DNA of 64,000 bases from positions 80,090,096-80,154,095 of the forward strand of contig CM065802.1 of assembly GCA_033398695.1 (NCBI GenBank), in the 5' to 3' direction. This DNA comes from Orobanche coerulescens (taxonomy: Eukaryota; Streptophyta; Magnoliopsida; Lamiales; Orobanchaceae). Under the pieces are notes generated by a model. It did no database searches and was not told where the DNA came from. It was given only the letters and a program-made list of their open reading frames with translations. Shown here piece by piece: positions 45,646 to 56,884 of this stretch (positions within the stretch are counted from its first letter, which is position 1; every line of letters begins with the position of its first letter). The position numbers and the translations under genes were made by a program.

Positions 45646-46440
45646 ATGGCACCCAAAAGAAAGGCAAGAGATGACCCAAATCCAAACCATAACCTTCTTG
45701 AGAATCTGGCTGAGCTGATGCAACAACAGACAAGGATGTATGGTGAACAAATGCAACAATTGTTGAACATGCAACAAAGGAACGAAGAACAAAACCGACA
45801 ACCTCCACCAAGAAATAATAATGGACCAGCAGTGTATGAAAAATTTAGGAAGATGAAACCTCCTGATTTTCATGGTGGGGCTGATCCTATGGTTGCGGAA
45901 GAATGGGTCAAATCACTTGATGTTATCTTTGACTACATGCACATCGACGATGCTGAGAAGATACTTTGTGCGATCTTTCAACTCAAAAAGGATGCCAGAA
46001 CTTGGTGGGAAGGAGCCAAACTTGCAGTCAACTTGGAAGGGTTGACGTGGGAGAGATTTAAAGTAATATTCTATGATAAATACTTCACCAGGGATGCACG
46101 GTCTCTCAAGGTCAAAGAGTTTTTGGAGCTGAAATAAGGGGATATGTCTGTTTGTGAATATATTCGGAAATTTGAAGAAGGGTGTAGGTACGTTCCCTAT
46201 ATTGCTAGGGATAATGCTGAGAAGGTGGATCATTTCCGAAGAGGCCTCCGACCTGAAATTAGAAGAGATGTGAGGATGTCTACATCAACTGAGTTCAGAG
46301 AAATAGTTGACAAAGCGTTGCTCGCAGGTCGCGAAAAGGAGATACAAAGGTCTTATCAGCAGAAGAGGCAAGCATTTGCTTCAAAAAATTCAGCACATTG
46401 GAAGAAATCGGAGCAAAACCAGGCAAAGCCAATCAGAAGC
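45646..46440 (+). pseudogene. gag: Element E gag, one premature stop
   Basis: The likely start is [15 protein letters not shown] (45646); the longer frame from 45604 lacks family similarity. A Gln-rich helix ([17 protein letters not shown]) precedes the gag core ([18 protein letters not shown]... ARTWWEGAK... [10 protein letters not shown]). A TAA at 46135-46137 interrupts [19 protein letters not shown] where the family has Gln (CAA to TAA). A frameshift near 46440 separates it from the nucleocapsid/protease frame. Confidence 0.88.
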
Positions 46441-47190
46441 ATCCTACAGCGAGAGATGCTCCAAATACAACTGAGAAGCCCAAGTGTACTAAATGTGGGA
46501 AAAATCACTTTGGGGAATGTTTTGTTGGGTCCAATAATTGTTTCGGATGCAAGAAGCCCGGACATATGGCGAGAGATTGCCCAAACACAAAGAATAAAGT
46601 TCAGGGAAGGGTCTTTGCAATGACTCGAGAAGAAGCTGATGCAGATGCTTCCGTAGTCTCAGGTACCATTCTGATCTCAGGAATTCCTGCACTTACATTG
46701 ATAGACCTAGGATCTACACATTCATTTGCATCATATGCATTTATGAGAAAATCGGGCATTAAACCAGAACTCTTGAAAGTTGGTTATAATGTGGCTGCTC
46801 TGTTTGGAGAAAATATGGATTCTGACCAAATGTTGAGGGCATGTACAATTCGAATTGGCGGGAGGATACTCTACGCCGACCTTGTTGTCCTACCAATATC
46901 TAATTTTGATGTTATCCTTGGTATGGACTGGCTATCTAAATATTGTGCAAATGTTGATTGTAATAAGAAGATTGTGGCCTTTCAACCAGTAAATGGAGAA
47001 GGGTTTATTTTTAAAGGTAATTCATATTCGTGCTCTTTGCCAATTATAACTGCACTGAAAGCTAGAAAGATGTTAAATAAGGGGTATACTGGCTATTTGG
47101 CTAATGTTTTGGACACCTCCCTTGAAATGAAATTGAAGCCTGAAGATGTAGAGGTGGTTAGAGAATTTCCTAAGGTGTTTCGGATGATCT
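46441..47190 (+). pseudogene. pol: Element E nucleocapsid knuckles and aspartic protease
   Basis: [12 protein letters not shown] and [14 protein letters not shown] (about 46490-46580) are zinc-knuckle motifs; the second is a canonical CCHC. The protease follows: GTILISGIPALTLIDLGSTHSF, with catalytic Asp kept and the family's Ser-Gly-Ala replaced by Leu-Gly-Ser, then VILGMDWLSKY. The frame fails near 47180-47210, where the expected FPDDLPGLPPD is disrupted by changes that all lie at CAG triplets. Confidence 0.85.
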
Positions 47191-47193
47191 ACT

Positions 47194-48758
47194 GTGGTTG
47201 CCCCGGATCGGGAAATTGAGTTTGCAATCGATGTAATGCCGTGGATTACCCCTATTTCTAAAGCCCCATACGAGAATGGCACCAACGCATTGAAAGAATT
47301 AAAAACCCACTACAAGAATTACTTGATAAGGGATTCATTCGTCCTAGTTGTTCACCTTGGGGAGCCCCTGTCTTATTTGTGAAAAAGAAAGATGGCTCAT
47401 TGCGATTATGCATTGACTATAGGGAACTGAATAAGGTGACCATCAAGAACAAATATCCTCTTCCAAGGATAGATGATTTATTTGATCAGTTGCAAGGAGC
47501 ATCGGTATTCTCAAAGATTGATTTACGTTCCGGATATCATCAACTGAAGGTCAAAGAAGAAGATATCCAAATGACAGCATTTAGAACGCGATATGGTCAC
47601 TATGAATTTTTAGTGATGCCTTTTGGTTTGACAAATGCTCCAGCAGCATTTATGGATCTGATGAACCGGATATTCAAAGAGTTCCTTGATAAATTTGTGG
47701 TGGTGTTTATTGATGACTTACTTATCTATTCACATGATAGAGATGAGCATAAAGAACACCTCATAATTGTGCTTCAAATTCTCAAAGAAAAACGGTTATA
47801 TGCTAAATTCAAGAAATGTGAATTCTGGATAGAACAAGTGGTATTTTTAGGGCATGTAGTATCCAAGGATGGCATTTCAGTTGATCCAAACAAGATAGAA
47901 GCGGTGAGTAACTGGCCAACACCAACGAATGTATCAGAGGTTCGAAGTTTCTTAGGACTAACCGGCTACTACCGACGATTTGTACAAGGATTCTTGAAGA
48001 TTGCAACCCCATTAACATTGTTAACAAGGAAGAATACAAAGTTTATTTGGACTGATGCTTGCGAGGGGAGTTTCCAGGAATTGAAGCGTAGATTAACTAC
48101 GGCTCCTGTCCTTGCCACTCCTGTGGGAACAGGTGGATTTGTAGTTTACACTGATGCTTCTAAGAATGGTTTGGGTGCTGTATTAATGCAACATGGAAAG
48201 GTAATAGCTTATGCCTCTAGGCAATTAAAAGAGTATGAGAAGAATTATCCAACACATGATCTAGAACTGGCTGCCGTTGTCTTTGCACTAAAAATTTGGA
48301 GGCATTACCTATATGGTGAAAAGTGCGAAATCTATATAGACCATAAGAGTTTGAAGTACTTTTTCACACAGAAGGAGATGAATATGCGACAGCGGAGATG
48401 GTTAGAATTGGTGAAAGACTATGATTGTGAGATCAATTATCATCCTGGTAAGGCAAATGTGGTTGCAGATGCATTAAGTAAAAAGTCTATGTCTTCCTTT
48501 CTAATCACACAGAAGCCATTATTATTAGACTTGCAAAAGTTAGAACTGGAAATTGTGCCCAAAAGAAAGATTTGTTCGTTATCAGCACTCATATTGAAAC
48601 CTGCACTTCAAGATATAATCAAAGAAACCCAGAAGGCGGATCAGTACATTGGCAAATTAAGGGAAAAAGTTGATGAAGGCAAATTACCAAACTTCGTCTC
48701 TGGTGACAAAATATTACGATATAAAGGAAGTGTGTGTGCGGTGACACAACCATCATAG
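47194..48758 (+). pseudogene. pol: Element E reverse transcriptase and RNase H
   Basis: After a short frame ([20 protein letters not shown]) with frame changes at 47265-47320, a 459-codon frame from 47379 covers the RT palm with FIDD (about 47714), the connection and RNase H ([33 protein letters not shown]). It is near-identical to 1-1041 of this window, where the same 5' segment is in frame. RT copies RNA to DNA; RNase H degrades the RNA strand. Confidence 0.9.
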
Positions 48759-49470
48759 GGGAAATTCTGAAGGAAGCTCATTCTAGTCCTTATTCAATAC
48801 ATCCAGTAGCACAAAAATGTATAAAGACTTGCAACAACATTATTGGTGGCCTAACATGAAGAAAGATATCGCAAAATTCGTGAGAATGTCTAACTTGTCA
48901 AGAAATCAAAGCGAACATCGAGACCAGCAGGATTATTGAAGCCTTTACTAATTCCTAATGGAAATGGGAACACATTACAATGGATTTTGTGCTTGGGCTA
49001 CCAAGGACTCAAAGTGGGTATAATTCCATATGGGTGATTGTTGATAGATTAACCAAGTCTGCTCATTTCTTGCCAGTAAAATCCACATATAATATGGATC
49101 GATACGCTCAGGAATATATTAAAGAGATAGTCCGGCTACATGGGGTGCCAATATCTATAGTATCTGACAGGGACCCTAAATTCACATCTGCATTTTGGAA
49201 AAGTTTACATAATGCAATGGGTACAAGCTTGCTTTCAAGACCGCATTTCATCCACAAAGTGATGGGCGGTAAAGAGTTATTCAAATACTCAAGATATGTT
49301 GAGAGCATGCATACTAGATTTCAAGGGCAATTGGGATACAAAGCTTCCATTGGTAGAGTTCACCTACAACAACGATTACCAATCTACAATTGGGATGGCA
49401 CCTTATGAAGCACTATATGGGAGAAAATGTAGATCTCCGTACACCGGGATGAAGTTGGAGAAAGAAGTCT
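48759..49470 (+). pseudogene. pol: Element E integrase, decayed
   Basis: The zinc-binding part (48770-48910) is broken by stops but keeps a CLTCQE-like block. The core 48980-49250 reads [30 protein letters not shown] (first Asp [21 protein letters not shown] second Asp), then loses frame before the catalytic Glu region. A SPYSIHP-like word appears near 48783. Confidence 0.8.
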
Positions 49471-49520
49471 AGGGCCTTAAATGATACAATGCTATGGCGG
49501 TAGAAAAGATAAGAGAATGA

Positions 49521-50044
49521 ATGAAAATTGCACAAAGTAGACAGAAGAGTTATGCAGATAATCGAAGAAGAGATTTGGAATTTGCAGTTGGAGACTATGT
49601 CTTCTTGAGGGTATCCCCGATGAAAAGCATAATGAGATTTGGGAAGAAAAAAAAACTTAGCCCGAGATATGTTGGCCCATTTGAAATCCTTGAGAGAGTT
49701 GGTGACAGAGCTTATAGAATAGCCTTACCTCCTTCGCTATCTGGTGTACACAACGTCTTCCATGTGTCCATGTTAAAGAGGTACATTTCCAACCCCTCAC
49801 ATGTGTTAAATTATGAGCCGTTGGAATTATCCCCAGACTTGTCCTATGAAGAGAAGCCGGTACAGGTTCTTGATAAGAAAATAAAGAAACTAAGGAACAA
49901 GGAAACTCATTTGGTACAGATTTTATGGAGGAATCATGCCGTTGAAGAGGCTACATGGGAAAGAGAGGAGGAAATGCAAAGCAAATATCCAGAACTGTTC
50001 GGTATGTCAATTTCGAGGACGAAATTTTACAAGGAGGAGAGGAC
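49521..50044 (+). pseudogene. pol: Element E integrase C-terminus, chromodomain and PPT
   Basis: One open frame encodes RQKSYADNRRRDLEFAVGDYV, KLSPRYVGPFEILERVGDRAYRIALPP, HNVFHVSMLKRY and a chromodomain-like tail (VQVLDKKIKKLRNKETHLVQ... AVEEATWEREEEM). The polypurine tract aaggaggagagg (50031-50042) overlaps the end of this region, next to the 3' LTR. This C-terminus supports a Tekay/Del-like chromovirus. Confidence 0.87.
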
Positions 50045-52051
50045 TGTAATGCCCGGTTATCCCCTAAGCCAATAACCATTTAATACCTAAATACAATTAC
50101 ATAATATGCATTATGGAAGCATGGCATACAAGCAGACATTTCATGAGCATGAATAACTGCTATGTCCATTCGCATTACATTTTATACGACATGTTAATTA
50201 TCTCCTCTAACATGATAAAGGTCATTGTGAGATGTTTTGTTGCAGTGAGGAGCTCAGTTTCTCAAATAAGGAGATCTATGTGCTAAACGATTATAAAACA
50301 ATAATTGTAATACCCTAAAAATTTCAAAGACTTAATTAAGTGCTATTTATTTTGCTAATGGTCATGGATTTCAATAATTACAAGTTGTCCAATACTTGGA
50401 TCGATATGTTTCCAACATAAAATGAAAGATTTAAAAAGTAAAGATTTCAAAATAAATTATTAGGATTATTTTAGAATTTATGAAAGTAATTTGAAAATTT
50501 TCGATTTAATTGATACGATAAAATTTTCATTTGAACACTTATCTTGCAAAATAATATTAAATTATTATTTTAATATTATCGAAAATTGGTTAGAGCATAT
50601 CGAAGATTTAACTCGACGCAGTCCGGAACAGTCGGAAAATCGAATTTGGACATCGGGAAGGGTCGAACCGGTGAGCCAAGTTGACGGACATTTGCGGCCA
50701 CCGCGGACACGCCGATCGACAATCACGGTCATGGCCGGCGAAGCTTCTAGGCCACTATCCGGATAAAGGTCAATTGTCGGGATAAGGTCGGTCACGACCG
50801 ATGAAGCTTCTCGACCACTATCCGGATAAATTTGTCATTTGTCCGGATAAGGTCGGTCACGACCGACAGAAGCTTCTCGGCCAGCTGTCCGGATAAGGGT
50901 TCCAGCTGTCCGGGTAAGGTTTATTTTCAACCGACTTTGAGCCCTTATTTATACATGTTCCAGGACGTGGTTTTGTACATATCATATATCATTTTGAAGC
51001 TGTGAAACTCTACTTTAAAACGCCTGAAACATATTTTCCTTCCAAAAATTATAAAAGCCACAAAAATCCCGATCAAACAGATAGCTCAAATCTGACAGTT
51101 TTTCAAAGGTGATTGATAAAAGTCCCCAAAGAGGTTTCAGATTTTCTTCAAGGATTTTAACACATCCATCTATAGAAACTGATCTTTTCACATCAACAGG
51201 CACAGGACTTGAGGTAAGATGATGCTTTTCCTTGCTGTATCATATGGATCATATATTGATTGATATTTTAATACGTGACTGTTATTTAATGATCATGCAT
51301 AACATGTGTATGTAAAAGAATGTTTAAGAACAGGAAGTATGGTACTTGATTTATGGAGGGTAGGCACGGGACGCGGGGGACCGGCGGACCCAACACATGG
51401 TGGCAAATACTTGCGGCTGAAAGTTGGTCAAGGAAACCCACACTGAATGAAAAAGGTTGAATACGGCTAATACCATTGGTTGAAAAACCAGTATGGGAAC
51501 CCCCGTATACATCTTTTATTGGCCAATTATATGAACAGGTTCCTAAAACCATGGCCTATCACTATCAGTCGAGTATCACACTTCAAGGGTACCCGAAGAA
51601 AGGATTTTACAAGAACATGACTATATATATAGTAGTTATTCATTGATAAATGTGCTACGTGATACTTTGCTATTACAGAAGTCTCATCTTACTGAGCCAT
51701 TAGCTCATTAGATTCTTATGATACAGGTGATGATGCTCATGTTTAGGAGTTGACTATCTTCTTCATGTTGACAAATGAGACTTGTCCATATGCCATTCCC
51801 AGCTATTTTGCCCCTATGCTGGAAGACTATGTTTTGTTTTTAATAAGATCACTCTGTTATGGTTTTGTTATGTATTAAACCTAAGGTTATGTAATGTTTT
51901 GAATAAATAATACTGGTTTGCATTATTTCCCTGAGTACTCGCATTACCAAATCTACTTCTTATTGGTTTTCAAAGTTTAAAAGCGTAATACTCCCCAACT
52001 TAGTAGCACGGACCCCTTTGCGGTTCAGCTGCTAGGTTAGGGGGTGTTACA
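50045..52051 (+). repeat. 3' LTR of element E
   Basis: 2,007 bp, TGTAATGCCCGG...GGGGGTGTTACA. Directly followed by the inverted piece rather than by the target duplication. Confidence 0.9.
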
Positions 52052-52053
52052 GT

Positions 52054-52516
52054 TGTCGAAAATTTTCGAAATTACTTTCATAAATTCTAAAATAATCCTT
52101 ATAATTTATTTTGAAATCTTTACTTTTTAAATCTTTCATTTTATGTTGGAAACATATCGATCCAAGTATTGGACAACTTGTAATTATTGAAATCCATGAC
52201 CATTAGCAAAATAAATAGCACTTAATTAAGTCTTTGAAATTTTTAGGGTATTACAATTATTGTTTTATAATCGTTTAGCACATCGATCTCCTTATTTGAG
52301 AAACTGAGCTCCTCACTGCAACAAAACATCTCACAATGACCTTTATCATGTTAGAGGAGATAATTAACATGTCGTATAAAATGTAATGCGAATGGACATA
52401 GCAGTTATTCATGCTCATGAAATGTCTACTTGTATGCCATGCTTCCATAATGCATATTATGTAATTGTATTTAGGTATTAAATGGTTATTGGCTTAGGGG
52501 ATAACCGGGCATTACA
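52054..52516 (-). repeat. Inverted 463-bp copy of the E LTR start
   Basis: The reverse complement matches 43450-43912 with only a few differences, including shared variants of both LTRs (for example catatcgatcc as in the 3' LTR, aagtagac as in the 5' LTR). Its outer end is the LTR 5' terminus, abutting the target duplication at 52517. Confidence 0.92.
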
Positions 52517-52521
52517 TATTC

Positions 52522-54386
52522 ATTTATCATATCTGTTTCGGTGGTCGGTTTAAGACGCCAGGACATCTATTCTACCGTATCACTGGTTATCGATTAACCG
52601 TTCTAAGGTAATCGAGGTATTTAATTGGGATTATCGAAGATAATTCCCATCTGTTGTATCATTGGTTATCGATTAACCGTTCTAAGGTAATCGATGTATT
52701 TAATTGGGATTATCGAAGATAATTCCCATCTGTTGTGTCATCATTATCGATTGACCGTTCTAAGGTAATCGATGTATTGAATTGGGACTGTCGAGGATAG
52801 TTTCCATCCGTTGAGTTGTTGTGACCAATTGTCCATTCCAAGGCAGTCGAGGCATTTGAGTTGGGACCGCCGTGGACGGTGCCCATCCGTGAGTATTTTT
52901 ATCGTGTTGGCTGATTCAAGGCAGCACACTATTATTCTTGTGAATTCGATAATCTGGTAATCGTTGCCGTTTGCGGCTAATTGTGGAGGCTAGTTCGGCT
53001 AGTGCTCGATGGGTAATCTTGGGGCTTGAACCTTCGCGGTTGGTTTCCCAACACCTACAGTTCAGTAGGTCACGGTCATGTTAATGATCTCATTATGGGT
53101 AAGCTTGGGGCTTGAACCTTCGCGGTTGATTTCCCAACACCTACAGTTCAGTAGGTCACGATCATGTTAATGATCTCATTATGGGTAAGCTTGGGGCTTG
53201 AACCTTCGCGGTTGGTTTCCCCACACCTACTGATTCGATAGAGTCACGGTCATGTTTCTGATCTCATTATGGGTAAGCCTGGGGCTTGAACCCTCGCGGT
53301 TGGTTTCCCAACACCTACGATTCGATGAGTCACGATCATGTTAATGATCTCATTATGGGTAAGCTTGGGGCTTGAACCTTCGCGGTTGGTTTCCCAACAC
53401 CTACGATTCGATGAGTCACGGTCACTGGGTGATCTCATTATGGGTAAGTCTGGGGCTTGAACCCTCGCGGTTGGTTTCCCAGCACCTGCAATTCAGCAGG
53501 TCACGGTCATTGGATGATCTCATTGTGATACGGCTTCGTGACGTGGCTTCGGCCCTCATTGATACAGCTTCGGGCTGTTTTGGCTTCGGGCCATTGTGGT
53601 GATTGATAGCTTCGGCTGAGTGACATTCAGGGTATTATGATGATAAACAACTTCGGGCTGTTCGGATGTCAGGCCATTGTAATGTATCGGTATCCCTGTC
53701 GGAGCCTTCGGGCATTGTGATTCGTATCTATTTCAGTGCTTGGCTTGGTTTACCTTCGGGTGATGTATTGTTGTGTTCTGTATTGATGATTCTTCGTTGG
53801 GCACTTGTGTTCTAATCTGTTGAGTCGGTATTGATCGTATGCCGTGGGCATAGTATTCCACGAATGCTCGATTCTTACTTTGGTTTGTGAGCATCTCGTA
53901 TTACCATTACTATACTATTCATTCTGCCCTTTGGATGCATATCATGTTGTACATGTATTTGATATTCATTATCTGGATGACTGACCCCGTGGGGGCGGAA
54001 CATGTTTTCATGTTTTAGGTGCTTGCGAGGAGAGAGTTGAGACACAGGGGCATGACGATGGCGACGAGGCATTCGAGCGATACTAGTCCGAGATGTTTTG
54101 GTGTTCATGTCAGTCAGACAGTTGGAGTACTCCAGTTTTGTTCAGTCCTTGTCATTTTGTATTATCCGAGCAAGGCTCGTGGATGTTGTTGTATCTTATT
54201 TTGGCCATGTAGGCCCCACTGTTGTCTTTGAAATTCCACATCGGAATAATACGTTCGATGTCAGTGTAGGGATTGTAATTCCCCTTTTGGTCAGATAATT
54301 GTATTTTTGGTCGTGTTAGCCTGGTGGATCTCCTGGTGTGGGGTCCACGGCGCTGTAATGACCCAATGGGATTTGGGGGTGTTACA
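52522..54386 (+). repeat. LTR 1 of gag-only element D, second part
   Basis: It resumes with tttatcatatctgtttcgg exactly as LTR 2 does at 58860 and ends GGGGGTGTTACA. It holds ~75-bp degenerate units (52560-52900) and six 86-bp units (53005-53518). Small frames here (54019-54298 and others) have no domain and recur in LTR 2 only because the LTR does. Confidence 0.9.
53005..53518 (+). repeat. Six 86-bp tandem repeats in LTR 1 of D
   Basis: The unit is ctcattatgggtaagcttgg ... ggtttcccaacacctac ... gtcacggtcatgttaatgat. LTR 2 has six units at 59341-59852; the related LTR G has one, near 15131-15210. Units 3-5 here read cgattcgatgag where LTR 2 has cagttcagtagg. Confidence 0.88.
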
Positions 54387-54391
54387 GAAGA

Positions 54392-54403
54392 TGGTATCAG
54401 AGC
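54392..54403 (+). promoter_or_regulatory. Primer binding site of element D, internal region 1
   Basis: TGGTATCAGAGC, a perfect initiator-tRNA-Met primer site, five bases after the LTR end. A 470-bp non-coding leader follows up to gag. The equivalent site of internal region 2 is 60715-60726. Confidence 0.92.
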
Positions 54404-54873
54404 ATTGGGTTGTGAGATACCCTGATATGTGAGTTATGTGGCTCTAGCGACGCGGTAGTAGTGGGGCTGTCAGGTTATGACAATCTGGACAGTCAGGTTT
54501 TGTGAGTCGTGATAGTTGAGCGACTGTATGAGTCTTTCTTTCATCGAGTCGTCGTCAGTGAAGACTAGTATCGCAAGACCTCGAATCTTCGTATGACCTG
54601 TGTAAGGACTCGATTCTCTTGTATGTTCATACATTCATTATGCCATAGATTATACATGTTTTGTTGAAATCTTTATGTAACATTGTTTTACGACCCATTC
54701 ATGATTAATTGCTTTGGAGCGTGTCGGATCAGTATTGGCTATAATTAGCATGTTTGAAGTGATTGTTTATTTGTTGAGTATGTATACTCGTGTTTGGCTA
54801 TTGACTTAGCATTGTGGATTGGCCGTTGAGGCATATTTGAGCTTTATTCATGATCGAGCGTTATTCTTTCAGT

Positions 54874-56187
54874 ATGGAAAGAGGAAACCAAGGAAGTAGC
54901 AGAGGGGGTAAAGGCTGCAGAGCAGGCCGAAATCGAGAACCTCGTGTTTATATGCGTACGGATGCCGAGATGGATCAGAATTCAGCCGGAGATGTGACTT
55001 ATGCGACCGGTTCTCCTTCGGGACGTCGTACTCAAGGAGTCGATCAGACTGACATCGACCCTTTCTTGCTTATAAGGAGCATGATGACCCAAATGACTCA
55101 GATGACGCAGATAATGGAAACCATACAGACCTCGATGGTTCGTGGTACACAGCAGCAGGGACTCCAGGTGCCGTTTTATGGACAGGCCGGGAGAGTGAGT
55201 CAAATTATCGGCGACATTTCTCGTCAGAGGCTACCTATCTTTGAGGTTTCATCTGAACCAGCTGATATTGTTCATTGGCTTGAACATTTTGATAAACTCT
55301 TCGACATGGTTCAGTGTCCGAAAGAGAGTAAGGTGGCAATAGCGGCTTACTATTTGAGTAAAGGCGCTTATTGTTGGTGGCTTTCCGTGAAACCCACCGA
55401 TCGTGATTGTGCTTGGAGTGAGTTTAAGACTCTCATGTTAGAGAGGTATTATCCGGCTCCACTTCGTGAAGCCAAGCTGTCAGAGGTTTTGAACCCCGAA
55501 TCCGTCGAGGACGAGGGTGTTATTGTTATTGCGGAGAAGTTTCAGCGACTCCTTTAATTTGCTTCATCTGTTATCCGTACTGAGGCGGATAAGATCAAGT
55601 ATTTTAGCAAGAGGCTGAACCCGCAGTTGAGGATGCAGTTGTTCAACCATAACTGCAATTCACTTGGTGAATTCATCGAGAAGGCTCTTGGAGCAGAGCT
55701 TTTGATCAAGGAGGTTACTCGGAAGAACCCTTCAGTTTCTTCTGGTGAGAGGACTAGGATGTCGGTTCGTTCAGAGGGAAATCGGGCTCCGACGTCCAAG
55801 AGGTCATCTTCTAGTCGTCTTCGTGCTGGGAAAGCATCTTCTTCTCAGGCGACGGGTTCGACCGTTGTTTGCTTTAACTGTGATACAATAGGACATCGCA
55901 GTACTCGGTGCTCGATGCTGTCTATTGCTTGTTTTCTGTGTGGGATGCAGGGACACCTTCAGAAATACTGCAGTGGTTCTAGTGCCAGTAGATCTCAAGA
56001 GAAATCACGAGCCTCTAGAGATTTTGTTTCTTCAGTCCGTACTCCATCCAAGGGGTCATATCGGGCTTCGGGAGCCAGAGGTATGGACACTCTAGGAGGA
56101 GCGGCGAGCTCAGATTTGGATCTTCCTCGAGTCGATCAGATCGAGGAGTTCGATGACCTGGAGGATGTTGATTTTGGATACATTTGA
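54874..56187 (+). pseudogene. gag: Element D gag, copy 1 (one premature stop)
   Basis: A frame of 438 codons from MERGNQGSSRGGKG (54874; an upstream in-frame Met is at 54850). It has an RG-rich start like the other gypsy gags here, then LPIFEVSSEPADIVHWLEHFDKLF and GAYCWWLSVKPTDRDCAWSEFKTLMLERYYP (gag core), a Ser/Arg-rich linker and two CCHC knuckles, CFNCDTIGHRSTRC and CFLCGMQGHLQKYC. A TAA at 55555-55557 replaces CAG of copy 2. There is no protease, RT or integrase: the internal region ends 700 bp later. This matches the TR-GAG type of non-autonomous retrotransposon. Confidence 0.88.
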
Positions 56188-56884
56188 GATGTAACCTTAA
56201 TTTTTTTTTCTTTTTTTCTTTATTTTCGGATTGATGTTTGACTCGGTCTGTACTTTAGTATTGTGGTTGCGAACCATTTATGGTTGATCTATCTTGTAAT
56301 GATTGTATCCGAGAATCTTGAGATTTGAGGTCGTGTGATGTGTTTTTCCTTCCTTTTGGTGTTGTACCCGAGATTTTGTAATAATCTGGGTAATTGTTCA
56401 TTTCAATTCGAGACGCCGAGTCGTGAGGACTTGGGTGTGCGGTTGATATGGTCCCGAGGACCATATGTGCGTTGTTATTTTCCTTTTTGTGGCATGAGTC
56501 AGTGTTTGCTTGAGCGTTTAATGCCGATGAGAACGGGGGAGTGTACACCGATGATTGTAGACATGTATAATGGGCGGCACCCGCGGGGTGTGTACGCCGG
56601 TGTTACGAGTCTTGTGGGTGGTGCGACTTCCTGGCTGGTCTCTGACGGAGGAGTCATGATTCGATTGATCTCGCACTTGGTTGAGTATTTTTATCACTTG
56701 TTTTTCGACGTGTTCAGGCAGAGGAGACGCGGGAACCCGTGGGGTTGGCCCGATTACTCAGACGGAGTTGTTCGTATTGAGGGGTATTCCTGGAGATGTT
56801 GTTTTCAGATCCTGATGGATAGTTCGTACCCCGTATGTTGCACCCTGAGTTTCGGGGACGAAACTCTTTTTAAGGGGGGGAGTA
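56188..56884 (+). promoter_or_regulatory. 3' non-coding region and PPT of element D, copy 1
   Basis: No gene recognised; open frames (e.g. 56335-56889) lack domains. The end, ttcggggacgaaactc then the PPT aaggggggggagta (56872-56884), resembles the last pol codons and PPT of chromoviruses such as E (gaggacgaaattt), so D is probably a deletion derivative of an autonomous chromovirus. Confidence 0.7.

Larger units (their letters stand above)
43450..52516 (+). mobile_element. Complete Ty3/gypsy chromovirus E with an inverted LTR piece at its 3' end
   Basis: A 9,067-bp insertion inside LTR 1 of D, flanked by the 5-bp duplication tattc (43445-43449 and 52517-52521). LTR 2 of D at about 58855 shows the empty site. 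Order: 5' LTR 43450-45445, PBS, gag, protease, RT, RNase H, integrase, chromodomain, PPT, 3' LTR 50045-52051, then an inverted copy of the first 463 bp of the LTR (52054-52516). Both outer ends therefore read TGTAATGCCCGG inward. Confidence 0.92.

Noticed and set aside
54019..54298. Small frames conserved between 54.0 kb and 60.3 kb
   Set aside because: Both copies lie in the D LTR. The conservation reflects recent LTR duplication, and the codons show no domain.
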